The translations under genes and the position numbers were made by a program. From Streblospio benedicti (taxonomy: Eukaryota; Annelida; Polychaeta; Spionida; Spionidae), in the NCBI GenBank assembly GCA_019095985.1, contig CM032666.1, positions 3,181,616 to 3,245,615 of the forward strand: a stretch of DNA of 64,000 nucleotides. Reading direction: 5' to 3'. Of this stretch, positions 42,962 through 57,900 are shown one piece after another. Positions within the stretch are counted from its first letter, which is position 1, and each line of letters opens with the position of its first letter. The notes under the pieces were generated by a model. It was not told where the DNA came from. It saw only the letters and a list, made by a program, of their open reading frames with translations, and ran no database searches.

Positions 42962-45900
42962 TCACATCACGTTGCTATTGTTCCCATGTTTGAGCGGCGT
43001 GGTCTGGTGTTTGTGGCAGAAGCCCGAGCCATCCATGGCTGGGTTTCTGCAGGGCAAGCCAGCCTTGGTGGCTGCCAGGCAGGTCGGCCGACTTCCCCGC
43101 CCTGGGGTTCGACCCCCAGGTGTACGTACAGGCGTCGATCTAATGCAACAGAAACAAACAATACAGCTATTTGGTGTGTTCTGGGAATTTTTCCAATCGT
43201 TCAATGTATGTCGATATACTTTTATCAGTGTAGTTTTTAAAATCCTCCAGCAACAACCTGGGCAGCTAATTATTATTATAACAGGTAAAATCACTATAAG
43301 GGATGTGGACAGCAGTTCTACCTGAGCAGCACAAACATACTTTAAGTGATATGCTTGAATGTTTAAACAGATTGGTTAGCTTATTGTATAGAACTAGAGC
43401 TGGCTGGAGCACTGATTAGTTAAACTGACATGTGTGGAGAGATGTTGAACCAATTCATTGTGTTAACCGTACACTATTGCAAAGAACTGTTGGTGTCAGT
43501 CACTGACCTGCGTGAGGCTGTGGGAGCTGGTGACGGCGGGGGGCTGTCTGCGGGGCTGCCGGCCCGGCTGCGCGGGGGGGTCGCCAGCACGGACTTGAGC
43601 AGGTGGCGGCGAACCAGACTCAGCTACAGCAAACAGTACATTAGGTGCTCTGAGGATCGAAAACCACCGCGGATAAATGGTGTAGCATAGAAGTGCGGAT
43701 TTCTCTATCATATTATTGATATGCCGCATCAGTGCGGTGTTAGTGGCTAGGCAGCCTTTTAGTGACCAGTTAGTTGTTGACAACTACTGTTGCAGTAAAG
43801 CCTAAGATAAGCTCAACTTTACATACTATATAATATGGATGTCTGATTTATGCCACTATTATGAGAATTTTGTGATAATTGGCACTTTCCCAATCGATAA
43901 AAACACATAAAACATCAGCGATGGGAATATCTTCATCACTACATCGTAGTGGTGGTAGCTGCAAAATTAAATGTTAAAGCCGTATTTTCGTCTAGTGTAT
44001 TTTTATCGCTTATTTACAGACCAATTGAATGTTTTGCATATTATATTTTGTTACATACTGAAATTATCCTATACAATGTACTATATTTTATGGTGAATGA
44101 TTTTTAACTTTCTACAATTTTCTGTTATTTGGAATTGAATGACTATTACAGAGGGCAAACAATGGGAGTTTTTAAAGTTGTAATTCATTGCATATCTTTT
44201 AATGTGTAAAGCCTTATCAACTATTATGTAACAAGTTAGTGTAAAATATACTTATTAACTTCTCACATGAGTAAATTCTCACCTTAGGGGATTCCTTGTC
44301 AGAGGATTCCTTATCAGAGAGCTTTACATTTGGGGAATCCCTATTGCCAATTTTAGGAGAATCCCTCTCTGATTCCAGCAGTTTGAGGAAATCCTTTTCA
44401 GCCTTTGTCACAGCCGCGTTTACTGGCTCTCCATCCCATTCTTCATCATCACTGATGAGGCTGAACTCTGTGACCCCTTGACCTTCTTTTTGTTGGATGA
44501 GATCACCATATAGGGCAACACTGCATCCAATGTCTTCAGGCTCATTCATGTGAAACTGTGGATGTTCCGACCCTAGCTTTTCGTGTTCCTTTCTTGGCGT
44601 GTTTGCTAGATGTTGCTGCTTTGTAACTTGTACTTCTTGGGAGAGAAAAAGAAAAAGAGCACGAATATTCATTTTTTGAGCAGAGAGAATACACAGAAAT
44701 ATTTATCAAAATCAGATCACTCACAAAATCAGCATTTTACTTTAAATCATTTCCAATAAGTTTTAGAATAAGTGTCTAAAAATGCTACAAGCCAAAACGT
44801 AGTGGAATACAATTGGTGTCACTACAATAAAAAGTAGACGCTAGCATCAAAATGGAAGACAGTTTTTGTGCGTTTTTGTTTTACCTCCTTGGTCGTCTTG
44901 GACACTACTGAGGATGTTGTGGGACTTCTTGAGATGGGGTCTCCTGGAGGTGGTCGGGGTGTTGAACGGGACGAGGGGCTCCTGTGGGATGGTCTCAGCC
45001 AGCGGCTACTTTCGGGTCAGCACACCTGCCAGCACAACAAAAAGCCAAACATATAACTGTCTGTAGAGAAAGTGAAAACATGACACCACCTACCCCCCAC
45101 CCCCTTTTTTTTAATGCACAATCTGTAAGCTTTATTTTCTACATATTATTTTTTTTTAATTATTATTATTAATGATATGTACAATGAATCTAAAGTGGTA
45201 GCAAAAAAGATACATGAAAAAAGCATACATATGCTTATAAAATCATAATTAATTATTAGAAAAAAGGGAATACATATATGTAATATTTTTTTAATACAAT
45301 TTCATTTATGTTGAGCAAGATAATTGTAAAACTTATAGTGTTGGGCTTTGTGAACATAAACTTACATTTCGCAATAAAACAATTTCCTTATAAACTTACA
45401 CAATTGACCATATAACTATTGTATTTACATCCTCTCCCATTACTCCTAACAAAATATCTGACAGTTGTAGGTTTGGTTTTATATCCATATTGTTCTTAAG
45501 ATGATCAACTAAACACTGCCAAATTAATTTTACATATGTACAATAAAAAAGGAGATGTTCTAATGTTTCAATTGCTGCTGAACAAAAAGTACAATCATTA
45601 TTTACATCAGTTTATATCTTTGACAACAATATATTAGTAGGAAAATATCGATGTAAAATTTTATATTGTAATTCTTTGACCTTATTATTATTTACACTAC
45701 AGTGAGGTACTAAATAAATGGATTTCCATAACCCGTCACTTGGTTCTATATTTGAAACATTGCAAACGCTTTGCTGTGCTTCTGAGCAAGCAGTTTTGTT
45801 TATAACTACTGCCTTATGCATGTATTTAAATTTTGAACATAATAATCTACTGATACTATTGATTTCATTACCTTTATTATTATAACCTGTAGGATCTAAA

Positions 45901-48900
45901 CCTTTTGATTTGATTTTTTCCACAATCCCTCACCATGATAAATATAAATTGGTATTTAATCCTGTTCTTCCCAAACATCAAAAGGTATGACCCTTCCATC
46001 ACTTGAAAATAAATCCTTTATCTTCCATATACCACAGTTAAGAAAATTCCTATCAAATATATACTGATTATCTATTTTAATAATATTATCATAGAAAATA
46101 AATTGTTCTGCTACAATGGAATCATCTATTGTATTTGTTATTGTGTTCCAGGCTTGTAAAATTATTAGTGATATTAGGAAAATCTTTAACATCATAATTA
46201 CTAAGAAGGAAAATTTCAAGTAAATCTATACCAATTAGTTTCTTCATTGTATGTTGCCAATGTCCAGAGTGGTTATTAAGATATTGGATAACCCATTTGC
46301 TTTTTTTAAAATGAACTTTTTACTATTGTATCAAGGTCTAGCATTTTTAGACCACCTTTATCGTAATCTTGAATCATTATATCTTTCTTCACTTCATATG
46401 ACTTATTACCCCAGATAAATTCATAAAAAATTGTTCAATTTCGATTATTTCAGGAAAACTTATCAAATTTGATAGATATATAAATTATGAGATTCCAAAG
46501 GTTTTTCAAAATCAAAATTTTTCCAATTAATTAAAGTTTCCTTCTTTTCCATTTTTCCATTGGTTTAAAATAGCTTTAAGTTTTTTATATTTGGCTTCAA
46601 TTGGCCTCAATTACTTCCTCATAATTATTTCCCACATATATGTATATATCTAAGACCTTAATAGGTTTGAGACTTGATTGGAGATTCATAATTTCACCAA
46701 ACATTTCATTAAAATTATCATGATCAACAATGTTAGGGCCTAATGGCATAAGCAAAGTTTTTTTTTTATTGAGCTTAAGTCCTGATATTTTCCCAAAAAA
46801 TAATTTTTTTTTCTAAAGAATGGTTTTACCGATGCTATTTCGGACAAAATGGCAGTTGTGTCGTCCACATATTGAGCTAATCTAAATTCTTTATTTATAG
46901 TAATACCCTTAGTTGCCTCATTAATTGTATTGAAATTGAAACAGAGATTGGGAAGACCACGGGATGCGCAAAATGCGCATTAACTCAAAAAATCCCGCAT
47001 GCTTAATAATAATAATGCGCCATTCCTGCACATAGTGTTTTCCCACCTAATCAGTAATAATATATGGTCATTTAAACACCAATAACAGGTGGTAATGAAC
47101 TTTATTCTGTAAGAATCTGGTTTGTTTTTGTCATTCGGCTGCCATGACATACATATGCGTTTTTTTTCAATATGTGTGGCGCCTGGCGTTTATTGTTCTA
47201 CATATACACATGCGAGGTCCAAAAATGCGCATATGTATTTCTGCTTTTTGTCTGATTGTAGAGAAAATCACATGCATGATTTTATTGAAACTATCATGGA
47301 TAATGATATAAAGACATTAAAATCTAATCAGTACTATTTGCTATAAGCTTGTTATCTAAGATAATCCACTGTAGCTCACTGGAGAATGGCTAAAATAGGA
47401 TCCTGAAAAGTCAGAATAAGTAGCTGTAGCTAGTAGATAGCATTTTACATGCTATTCTCAATCTCTAGTTTGCATTGTATTCTTTCTGGATTGAATAAAT
47501 AATTTGAATAATTTAGTTTGCCTTATGATTCAATAGCATTGATGTTTTGACTGCGAAAACTATGAATCACAATATATGAAAAGCAGCGTTTACTTTTTTT
47601 TCTGATAGATTTTAAAAAATCCCCATAGCTAGAAAAAAAATCCCCTATAAGTTTACCTTATAAGGGGGGATTCTCCCATTGTACATTTTCTTTTCTTCTT
47701 CCCAATCACTGTGAAAGTATTTAAACGCATAATATAAATAAATATGACAGGAGTGGATCTCCCTGTCGCAAACCTCTTGTTACATTGAAATATTGAGAGG
47801 TGATTTGGTTATTTGTTACACAACTTTCTATATTTGTATAAAATAATTTAATCCATTTTACTAACAAATTGCCAAAATTGAATCTTTTCAATACTTTATA
47901 TAAAAAAGGAGAATTCAATAGTCGTAAGCTTTTTTGAAGTCCAACATCATTAACTCTTTACCCCTCAAAACGGCCTAAACCGGCCTTGGGCCCTCTCCCT
48001 CAAATCGGCCTAAACCGGCCGGGTGATTTCACGCGTTTGGGTGTTAAAAGCTTAAAATCCATACAAATCATTCGTTTGGGGTATAGCAGCGGTGCCATCG
48101 TGATTAAAACTAGATAACTCTATTAGTCTTTTGTCCATTTCTGAAAATATAATTTTTTAGTGGCGAAATCTAGGATATTATGTTTCTAGGTCTCATTGTA
48201 TAGGTTTTTACATAAGAAAAAAAAAATTAGCTGGGGTAACCCTCGGTAGAAGTGTCGAAAGAGTTCAAAATCAACATTTTTTTCAAAATGGCCGCCATTT
48301 CGATTTCAAAATCATAAAATCAGCCAGTGCTCACTAACTATAGTAGGTAGAACTATCATTTGGGTGTCTAGGATAGGGTTTTTTGGGGTCAAGCAATCCA
48401 TTTTGATATCAAAATTAATGTGGAATGGATACCTCATTTAATATTCAAAATGGCCGCCATTTCTGATGAAAACATACATATGAACATACACATGAAAATA
48501 TACATCCAGATCTCGGTCAGTTTAGTTCATAGCACATTCCCTGGTACATAAGGTCAACCAACAAAGACAGGTATATAAGGTCACTGACTACTGTTGACCA
48601 CTTAGTCAAACAAGAAGCCTGTAGTAGGGAAATACGCAACTCCCGTTAGGTAAGTTTGCAGGCGATTTACCGGCACAGCCTTGTAGGAGTTATCATATGT
48701 AAACAAAAAATTAGCCCTGAGACAAGTCGCGAAAATAAATTGGCGAAAATAAATTGCCGCGAAATGGCCCAATGGGCTCATACGCGAAATATTGTAGTAG
48801 CTAATATTAATAGGATCACAGTACTTAAACAGGCATCATGTGCATTCCTTACTACATTGCATATGCCAAGTGCAACTTATTTTTTGCTGTGTAGAACATG

Positions 48901-51900
48901 TCCCTGGATGTAGAGCTCTACTGGATGTAGAGCTCCGTTTCAAATGGTCCATACAACCATTGATTTGTTAAACATTTCCGTGTAAGTTTGTTAAAAGCCG
49001 TATATCCATGGCGTCGACCCACCTGAGGCGTAGAGTTTCTCCAGTGTTTCTATCAGCCGTCTGACATCGCTACTACGGCGCCGCTCAGCAGGCTCGGAGA
49101 CACCGGCCACAACGACAGGGCTGCAAGGGAACATAGGGATGGATAAAGGATGGAAACGGCAAGCTTTGATTATTTCGTGCATGTCACTGTGTAGATTCAT
49201 CTATCCAGGTTTAAATACTAAAGAACAAGTTAACACCTATTTTCTCTGGATAATTCATTGAAAACCAATAACAAGCTTTCACCCATACTATGGGCTTTAC
49301 CAGGATGTGATAAGGAGGATAAGAGAGGGAGGCACCAGCTGAAAGACTGTACAGGAGATTCCTTGTGATGTTATTTTTTATTCATTTATTTCACACAATG
49401 ACAATAAATGGATAAATGAATTATACATATAATGTCAGTCCATAAAAATTTAACATAAATGTAAAAACTAAATAAAATTCAGATAAATTAAAAGAGTGGC
49501 AATTGTAAATTAGAACGAAATCATGCAGCTGTTAATGAAATTAACTAATTTTGCCTATATAAAATATCATTCCATCGTTTTGTTAACTGTGATTGATACA
49601 TATTATAAAAACTGCTAGATAAGATTGCCTGAATCAGTTCATTAGAAGATTCTGACAATCACTTTCTTAAAAAGAAAACACAACTTTTTTAACATCATCG
49701 AAACTATCAATATTATATAGAAAACATATTCCTTTGATATACTATTACCTCTTTTAAAATTCATAAGATTTCTGTAAATGTTATCATAAGTAACTTGAAC
49801 TTTTGAAGCTGACTTTTAAGATTGGACCATAGTTCACAGCCATAGGTGCTTGTGCAATAAATTTTAAACAATTTTTGCTTCACATCTTGAGAGCAATAGT
49901 AAAACTTATGTGATAACATATTTTGTCTACTATAAAGAGCTTTAACTTGACGTTTCATATCACAATCATCAGACAGATTATCACTTATGTACCAAGGTAC
50001 TTGTGTTTTTGAACAAAGTCAACAGATTTACCATTAAGCTTAATCTCTGGAAAAGTTGACAACTTCATACCCATGGGTCCAATAATTTTATATTTAGACT
50101 TTTTTTTTTCATTATACACAATATGATTTTCTTTGGCAAATATATCACACAGATTTAACAACTTTTGAAGAGCTCCTGGGGAGAGAGCTACCACACAGGA
50201 ATCATCTGCATACAAAAGATGATTTATTTGTTATTAATGACACATCCACATCTTGAGAAATTCAGTTTTATGACATCACATCCCGAAGAAGCCCATAGTA
50301 TGGGTGAAAGCTTGATATTGGTTTTTGATAAATTATCCAGAGTACACAGGTGTTAACTTGTTCTTTAGCATTCCGTACATTTATTACTAAAACTTTGTAC
50401 GGATTCATTTATATTGAACTCTGAGCAGAAACTCATTGTTTTTTTGTTTTTTTTGTTTTTTATTAAGCTCGAAGAAAAATATACAAACACATTACATACA
50501 ATACATTTACATACATATAAGTTCAAAATATAAAATAAGTTTGCTATTTTCTATTACTTCATGCTTTTCACACAATATTGATAACTTAAAATAAATTAAA
50601 ATAAGTTAAAATAAGTATAATTTCAAAATATTCTCACAAAGTCCTCCTTCCTAGGCATGATATTAATTTTTTTATATTTCAATACAAATTGTTTAAACTT
50701 GATAATCATTTTATTTATTTCCAATACCACTTTATCTTTTACATTTTCATATTTGTAGCTAATATTTGTATTTGTACTTGGTCTATTATCATCTCAACCA
50801 AGAGGTTGTGGGTTCGAATCCCACATGAGGACGAAATTTTGGGAAGGTCTTATTAGCATTTTTATTTTCTGGGTTGATATGATAACAGACCAAGTATGTA
50901 AGCTGGGGGTTTACGGAGAAACGGTTCGGCCGTGTAACCTTTTAACAGCTCGCTGCTTGGGATGATTGTATCATTCTGGTCTTACAACCTTGGGGTCGTG
51001 AGTTAGAGTCCCGCCAGGACCACTTGATATAGTCAAATGGAAGCTTAGGGTTGTAAAACCTGTCTTCAGCTATATCTATCATTGGTAGAAATATGCTTGC
51101 TAAAAAGACGTGAGAGAGAGAGAGAAGCATAAAAATGTATCCGCAAGCACTGGGAAACACATATATATCATTCAATAGCACTAAAAATGCTAATAAGACC
51201 TTCCCAAAATTTCGTCCTCATGTGGGATTCGAACCCACAACCTCTGGGTTGAGATGATAACAGACCAAGTATGTAAGCTGGGGGTTACGGAGACAACGGT
51301 TCGGCCGTGTAACCTTTTAACAGCTCGCTGCTTGGGATGATGGTATCATTCTGGTCTCACAACCTTGGGGTCGTGAGTTCGAGTCCCGCCAGGGCCACTT
51401 GATATAGTCAAATGGAAGCTTAGGGTTGTAAAATCTGTCTTCAGCTATATCTATCGTTGGTAGAAATAAGCTTGCTAAAAAGACGTGAGAGAGAGAGAGA
51501 GAGAAGTGTAAAGATTCATAATATATCTATTGACCCACTTTAAATTTGGGGCTTTAAATAATGCTTCTATATCATTTTCATTCCTCCTTTATGAAATTCT
51601 TGTATCATTATTGCGTTTTACTTTATCTAATTGGTCCACTTGTCTATTTCAAGTTCAATGGTTTGTCCTCATTTATTTTTGTTAATTCCCAACCACATCG
51701 CTTCAGTTTTTTGTTAATTTAGCTTAAGACCTGTTATTTGGGAGAAATCATTCAAAGTTGATGAAAACAATTTTGCTGATTTTAAATTTTTCAATATAGC
51801 CCTTATATCATCAGCAAATTGAACTAATTTCATTTCTTTATCTTTTACTTTAATACCCTCGATATCTTTATCATTTCTTATGAATATAGATGAAATCTCT

Positions 51901-54900
51901 ACACACAAGACAAATAAATATGAAGATAACGGATCCCTTTGCCTCAGGCCTTGGGTAACTTTAAAATATGTTGAAGATATGTTACTATTATGTACACAAC
52001 TTTGTATGTTCGTATAGAATATTTAACCCAGTTTTGTATATAGTTTCCAAAATTAAACACACCTAATACATGAAATAAAATATCATACTCTATGGAATCG
52101 TACGCTTTTTCAAATTCAACCATTATCAACATACCTTCCTGCTTAAAATTTTCACAATTATCCATTATATCTGTAACCGGATGAATCGCATCATCAATAT
52201 ATCTACCTTCTATAAATCCTGACTGATTACAATGGATAAGATATGGTAGCACTTTTTTTGAAACACTGAGATATTACTTTTGAGATAAGTTTATCTTTTA
52301 CATTTAATAATGAAATTGGTTGCCAGTTTTTTTTTTTAAAGTCTATCCTTTCCTTTTTTATGTACAAAGAGAAATTACAGCCTGTTTGTGAGAATGAGAA
52401 AGTTCACCATATTCATAACAGTATTCAAAACATTCTATTATACCCTGTCTTAGTTATAGCCAAAAGTTTTTATAGAATTCAATTGAGATTCCATCATTTC
52501 CGGGACTTCGATTTCTTTTAAACAATTTCATTACCTCTTCGCATTCTTTAATTTCAATAGGTTTATCTTCCGAAAGTGAAGGAATTTCATTATTCTCAAA
52601 AAATTTATTTGTGTTAAAGTTTATTTCGTTTAATCCTGAAGATAATAATTTACCGTAGAAAATGTTTTGTGTGTTTAAAAATTCTTCTTGACTAGTAATT
52701 ATTTTGCCATCATCCAAATGTAGCTTTCTTATGTGCTTTTTGATTGAATTTGCTTTTTCTAATTCGAAAAAATATTAGTAAATTTTTCACCATCTGCACG
52801 CCACTTAACCCTACTTCTGACCATATTGCTTTTAGTTTTGTTAATTTCAATTTCTTTAAGTTCCATTTTTATATTTTCATATTCATCGTAGTTATGGATA
52901 TTTAAATTCGTATCAAAACGGATAATCCTTCGTTCTAATCCAATAATTGTAGCTCTCTCTCTATTTTGTTTCTGCTTCGCAAAATCTATAGAAGCTAATC
53001 TTATGTTATATTTGAATGATTCCCATTTTACCCTCTTATCTCCAATAGTTTTCATATTTCCATTTTTGTAAATTGCTTTTTATTAAATTCACAAAGTGGC
53101 ACACAAGTGGCGAATTGTTTAACTTCCAAAAACCAGTACCTTTTTTACAGCAACTTATTGTTAATATTTGTGCTTTATATTAGAAAATATTCCATTGCCT
53201 ATGGGCACAAATTTGCACTCAAACACACGCACAAACACTCAAACACACAGAAACAGACACATACACATTCAAACAAAAAGGCACACACTCACAAAAACAG
53301 GTGCACAAAGACAAACAAACACTCACACAGACACACACAAATTCTCATAGCTCATGAACACAAGTTATTCAGGAAAAGCAATGCCGGTTACATAATCAAT
53401 ATACAAGATGAACCACAAACCCCGGTGTTGCCCAATACCTGTTCTATTGCCTAAGAAATAAGTCAAGTTCACACGCTATTCACTAATATTAAAGAGAAAA
53501 ATAAAGAAACAAAAAATCCAAATGAAGAGTCTGCCCTACGTTTGGTCTCCAGCAGCAGACATGATGCAGCCAGAGCAGGTGGCAGAGTTCACTCCGCCAT
53601 CGACGGGGGTGGCAGCATCGCTCTTCTGGGACGTCAGCAGATACAGAACCCAAGACGCCGCCCAGTTGCCTACAAGAACACGTCGCTTCAAATGATATCA
53701 ACCATTCGTAACAGTATTCACAAAATGTTAATAATGACTCAGTATGATGACATAAAAGTCAACTGTTCTCTGATATCCTGTTTAACATTTTTTAGCTTTA
53801 ACATCAATACTTGGACAAATTAGTCCTTAACCTTTTTCGAAACTCTATCAGATGCAGGCAGGGACAGTAGTGTTTCAGGATTGACACCTTTTACTGTGTA
53901 CGTATGACATTTCTCTCAAACGCAGTCTTATTAGCTAGTAATTAAGTTTTAAACATGGATGGGAAAAAACAACAAACGTAATATTTGGGATTGAGCAAAA
54001 TGAAGGTCAACAAAATACTGTTATGTTGCAGAGTTGGGGCACCAAAATAGTTTTGGATTAAAACTAAACTAAACTAAATGACAATTTAGTGATTATACTA
54101 AACTAAATTTTGCAAACAAAGGAATTTACGTGACTAAATAACACATTTCTTTTTTTCCATTAACTATTTTATAACATTCAAATGGAAGTTGAACAAAAAC
54201 TATTTATTCTGAAATCATTGGTTTCAATTATCAAATAGCATTTGAAATAACCATAGAGTAGAAGAAAATTACTATATAATTTCCTACTAGGCTGAAGGAG
54301 GTAATATCTCTTTGATATGCAGTAAATCAGAGAATATCAGTACACAACCTACCATCCTTTCACTTAGACGTTTACCATTCTATTTTAAGACAGAATCAAA
54401 CAAACTGCTAATTGTATGCACAATATAAACTAATTCATTTATCTTTAGTAAAGCCATTGAAAAAAATTTTAGGGAATTGCCTTACCTCTATAACTAGACA
54501 CAGAAAGAGACTGCAAAGCCATTATATACTAACGACCCATCACATCATAGTGGTCATTCATTTAGACTATTTAAAATGATAAACAGTTAGCGATTTCCTG
54601 CTCTAAATTGCTCTCTGTAAAAGTTAAATCTTATAACTTATTTTGGTGATTTGTTTTCATCCAAACTAAATTACCAAAATTTTAATTAGATTAATGGATT
54701 AAAACTAATCTCCCCACAACTCTGTACATGTTGACCCAGGTTGTTGACATAACATCTATGAACAATGTCACTCATAGGGTTTTAATTTAGCAACACTACC
54801 ACTTACTTTAAACACGAAACTTGATGTTGCGGTCACCATTGCGGGACCTTCAACAGAAGTGACTTCTGGTTTTTCTTGATGACGTCACATTGGCGCTTCG

Positions 54901-57900
54901 TCTGACAGGTGGACTTCCCGTCAAGACAGCAGATGGAGGAGGGTCGAGGAGATGCTTTTGCCTTGGTTCAGGTTGAGCTGCGGCTGGCGTTTGTAGATTT
55001 CTATCGCCTCTATGATCTTCCTTCGGTATGTGTTGTCCTCTCTGCCGATGATTTTTGCAGAGTCTTGGTGGAACATATGTCCTGTACTGTTGGTATGTAT
55101 TTGGACAGCTGACTGAGGATTTCGGGTCCAAGTGTTCTTTCAGGCGAGTTTCCAGGTTTCTGCCAGTTTCTCCTATGTATGTTTCATTGCAACTAGGACC
55201 AGAGATATTATACACTATTCCACAGGTCTTCTTGGGTACATTCTTGTCTTTGGAGCGTACCAATAGGTTTCGTATGGTATTAAAGGGCTTGTGGAACGAG
55301 GGAATGCCGTGGTTCTTCAACACTCGTTGGATGGCTTCTGAAGCTCCTTTATATTATGGCAGTTTGACAGGGAACTTCCTTGAAGTGGACTCACTCGCTT
55401 CAGTCCGTTCCTTGGTCTTCTTGGGTGGGATCTTGCAAGGCCCATGGCTTATAGCCATTGATTCTAAGCACCGTCTTCACATGGCTGGTTTCCTTTCTGC
55501 AGTCTTCTTCATCTGTCACCACATGCTCTGCTCTTCTCAATAGAGTTTGCATGACGGAGCGCTTATGTTCTAAGTGGTGATTTGATTCCCAGTTGAGGTA
55601 CTGGTCAGTATGTGTTGGTTTCCGGTACACAGTAACTTTCAGGGATCCATCTTCTCGTCTCTCTATGCATGTGTCCAAAAACGCCAACTTGCAGTTCTCT
55701 TCTTCTTCGATGGTGAATTGGATGCTTCGGTTCTGGGAGTTCAAGTAGTTGGTGAACTCTTCTATTCTGTTCTGGGAAAGCACCGTGAACGTGTCATCTA
55801 CGTATCTGAACCATACGGAAGGCACTACTGGGGGTTCTGTAAGGCTCTCTCTTCGAACTCCTCCATCATCAGATCAGCTACCTCTGGTGATACAGGCGAA
55901 CCCATGGGAGCTCCTTGTACTTGTCTGTGGAAGACTCCATTGCAAACGAAGTATGTGGTTTCCAGGCAAAATCTGAGGATCGTCATGATTTGTTCCACGT
56001 TCACACCTTTCTGGTAGAGTCTCAGAGTGTCAGACGAAGCGCCAATGTGACGTAATCAAGAAAAACCAGAATAAGTCACTTCTGTTGAAGGTCCCGCGAT
56101 GGTGACCGCAACGTCAAGTTTCGTGTTTAAAGTAAGTGGTAGTGATGCTAAATCAAAACCCTATGGATATTCCTACTACTAAGAACAGTCTACATAAAGA
56201 AAATGTCACTCATACTTCCTGAAATCGACCACTTAATATCATTAATATTCACGAAAAGCGACTTACCAAGCGTGGTAAGTGTGATGAAAGCTGTCATGGG
56301 CAGGAAGCCGAGGCTGGGGCGTCCGTGCAGCTCTGCCCAGCAGTTGGTGGGGACGAGCAGCAGCAGCAGGACCCGCGAGAACGTGGGCGTGCGCAGGAAC
56401 GCGCAGCACGCACCCGCCAGCACCAAGTAGGCCAGGTGCAGAGTGAGGGTGCACAATCGCGCCAGACGCTCGCCTAGACAGGTGCAGGGTGAAACTCTCA
56501 TTTCAAATTTCCTGAATTTTTGCCTGATTTCTTCTCAGAATTAACACAGAATTCCCTCATGTGTTAACAGGGTGTCTGCAGTTATTTTGAAACCAAAATT
56601 AAGACTTGATTTAAGAACTTTTTAAGGCCTGTTCAGAAGAAAAAATAAGACCTTTTAACAAAGTATATCGATATTTTTTTACTATTTTAACGTGCACGTA
56701 TTGACGTGATCATATACAATTTCAGAATTATTTACAATTTTTTTATGAGTTATTTATAATCTTCAATTGATTTCACAATTAAATTAATTTCATATTACCA
56801 TGCAAATCTTAACCAATGTCACTTAATTAACTGCATTACATAACACAATTGTCCTAACTGGCTGCCATAACTGGAAGTGAAATAGTACTAACTTCTATCC
56901 AATTGTTTACTGCATAGGGTAAGTTAACCAACCCTCTCATGTAATAGCTAATAACTCCAATGTTTGTGACTTGGCTTTATATGCACCTCCATCGCGTCTA
57001 AATACGTAGTTTATACGCAATCTGTAACTGGTCAGCCAAAAGGCTGTCAAAAGCTTCGACATATAATGCATTCATTTGGAGCATAAAAACAGTGCAATCG
57101 TAATTTAAACTAGGTGACTTTACGTTAAATCGTATGAGGAATCATCGTATATAATTTATTCTAATATTCCCCTAATATTTTAAGAGAATAATAAGAAGTT
57201 TCATTCAACAGCTATTAATTTGCAACATATCCGTCGCCATTTTGAAGCGGATTGCACTTCATGGAAAAACAACAAAGTTTGACGGACATTTAGACATAGT
57301 TGCAGTAGTTTGATTTTAAATTATAATACATACCGGTATACGTGTTGCCAAAAATTCACCTTCATTATTGTTTGAAGGAGGTTGATTGAGGCTATGCAGC
57401 CATGAAATAACTATAAACTAAAATTGGCGGCGCCGGTAATCGATAAAAAAAAACAAGGAAAATTAATATTAATAACAAAAGAACTGGTTTTAAGACAAAT
57501 TGAGACTTCCTGATGCAAAATAAGACATTTTAATAGCTATTATTTTTCCCAAACAGAAAATAAGACTTTTTAACACATTTTAAGGATCCGCAGACACCCT
57601 GATTAAGAAGTATTTCTTGTTTCGTGTTTCGCTTGAGAGTGGCATAAAAATGTGAGATATATATAAACATAGTAGATATATAGGGACAAAAAATCATAAT
57701 TCATAATATAATCCATCAATATTATCAATTTTCAATACATTAATATCTACGTTTTCTAACATGAGTTTATAGTACAAAAGATTTTCTTTAACAATTTGGT
57801 GTATATCTTTATCTTCATACTTTTCTTCATTAAATTTACAAATAGAATTTGTCTTAAAAATTGAATATGCTATTATTGCAATTATATAGTTTAAACATTT

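Noticed and set aside
53107-53454. A 115-residue frame full of THKHSNTQKQTHTH.
   Set aside because: It lies over a degenerate CA repeat; composition alone explains it.
56263-56454. Alternative frame of brambleberry exon 4 that would match the phase of exon 3.
   Set aside because: It gives a Pro/Ala/Arg-rich nonsense sequence and breaks the phase to exons 5 and 6, while the other frame gives two membrane helices and the family's GNW motif.
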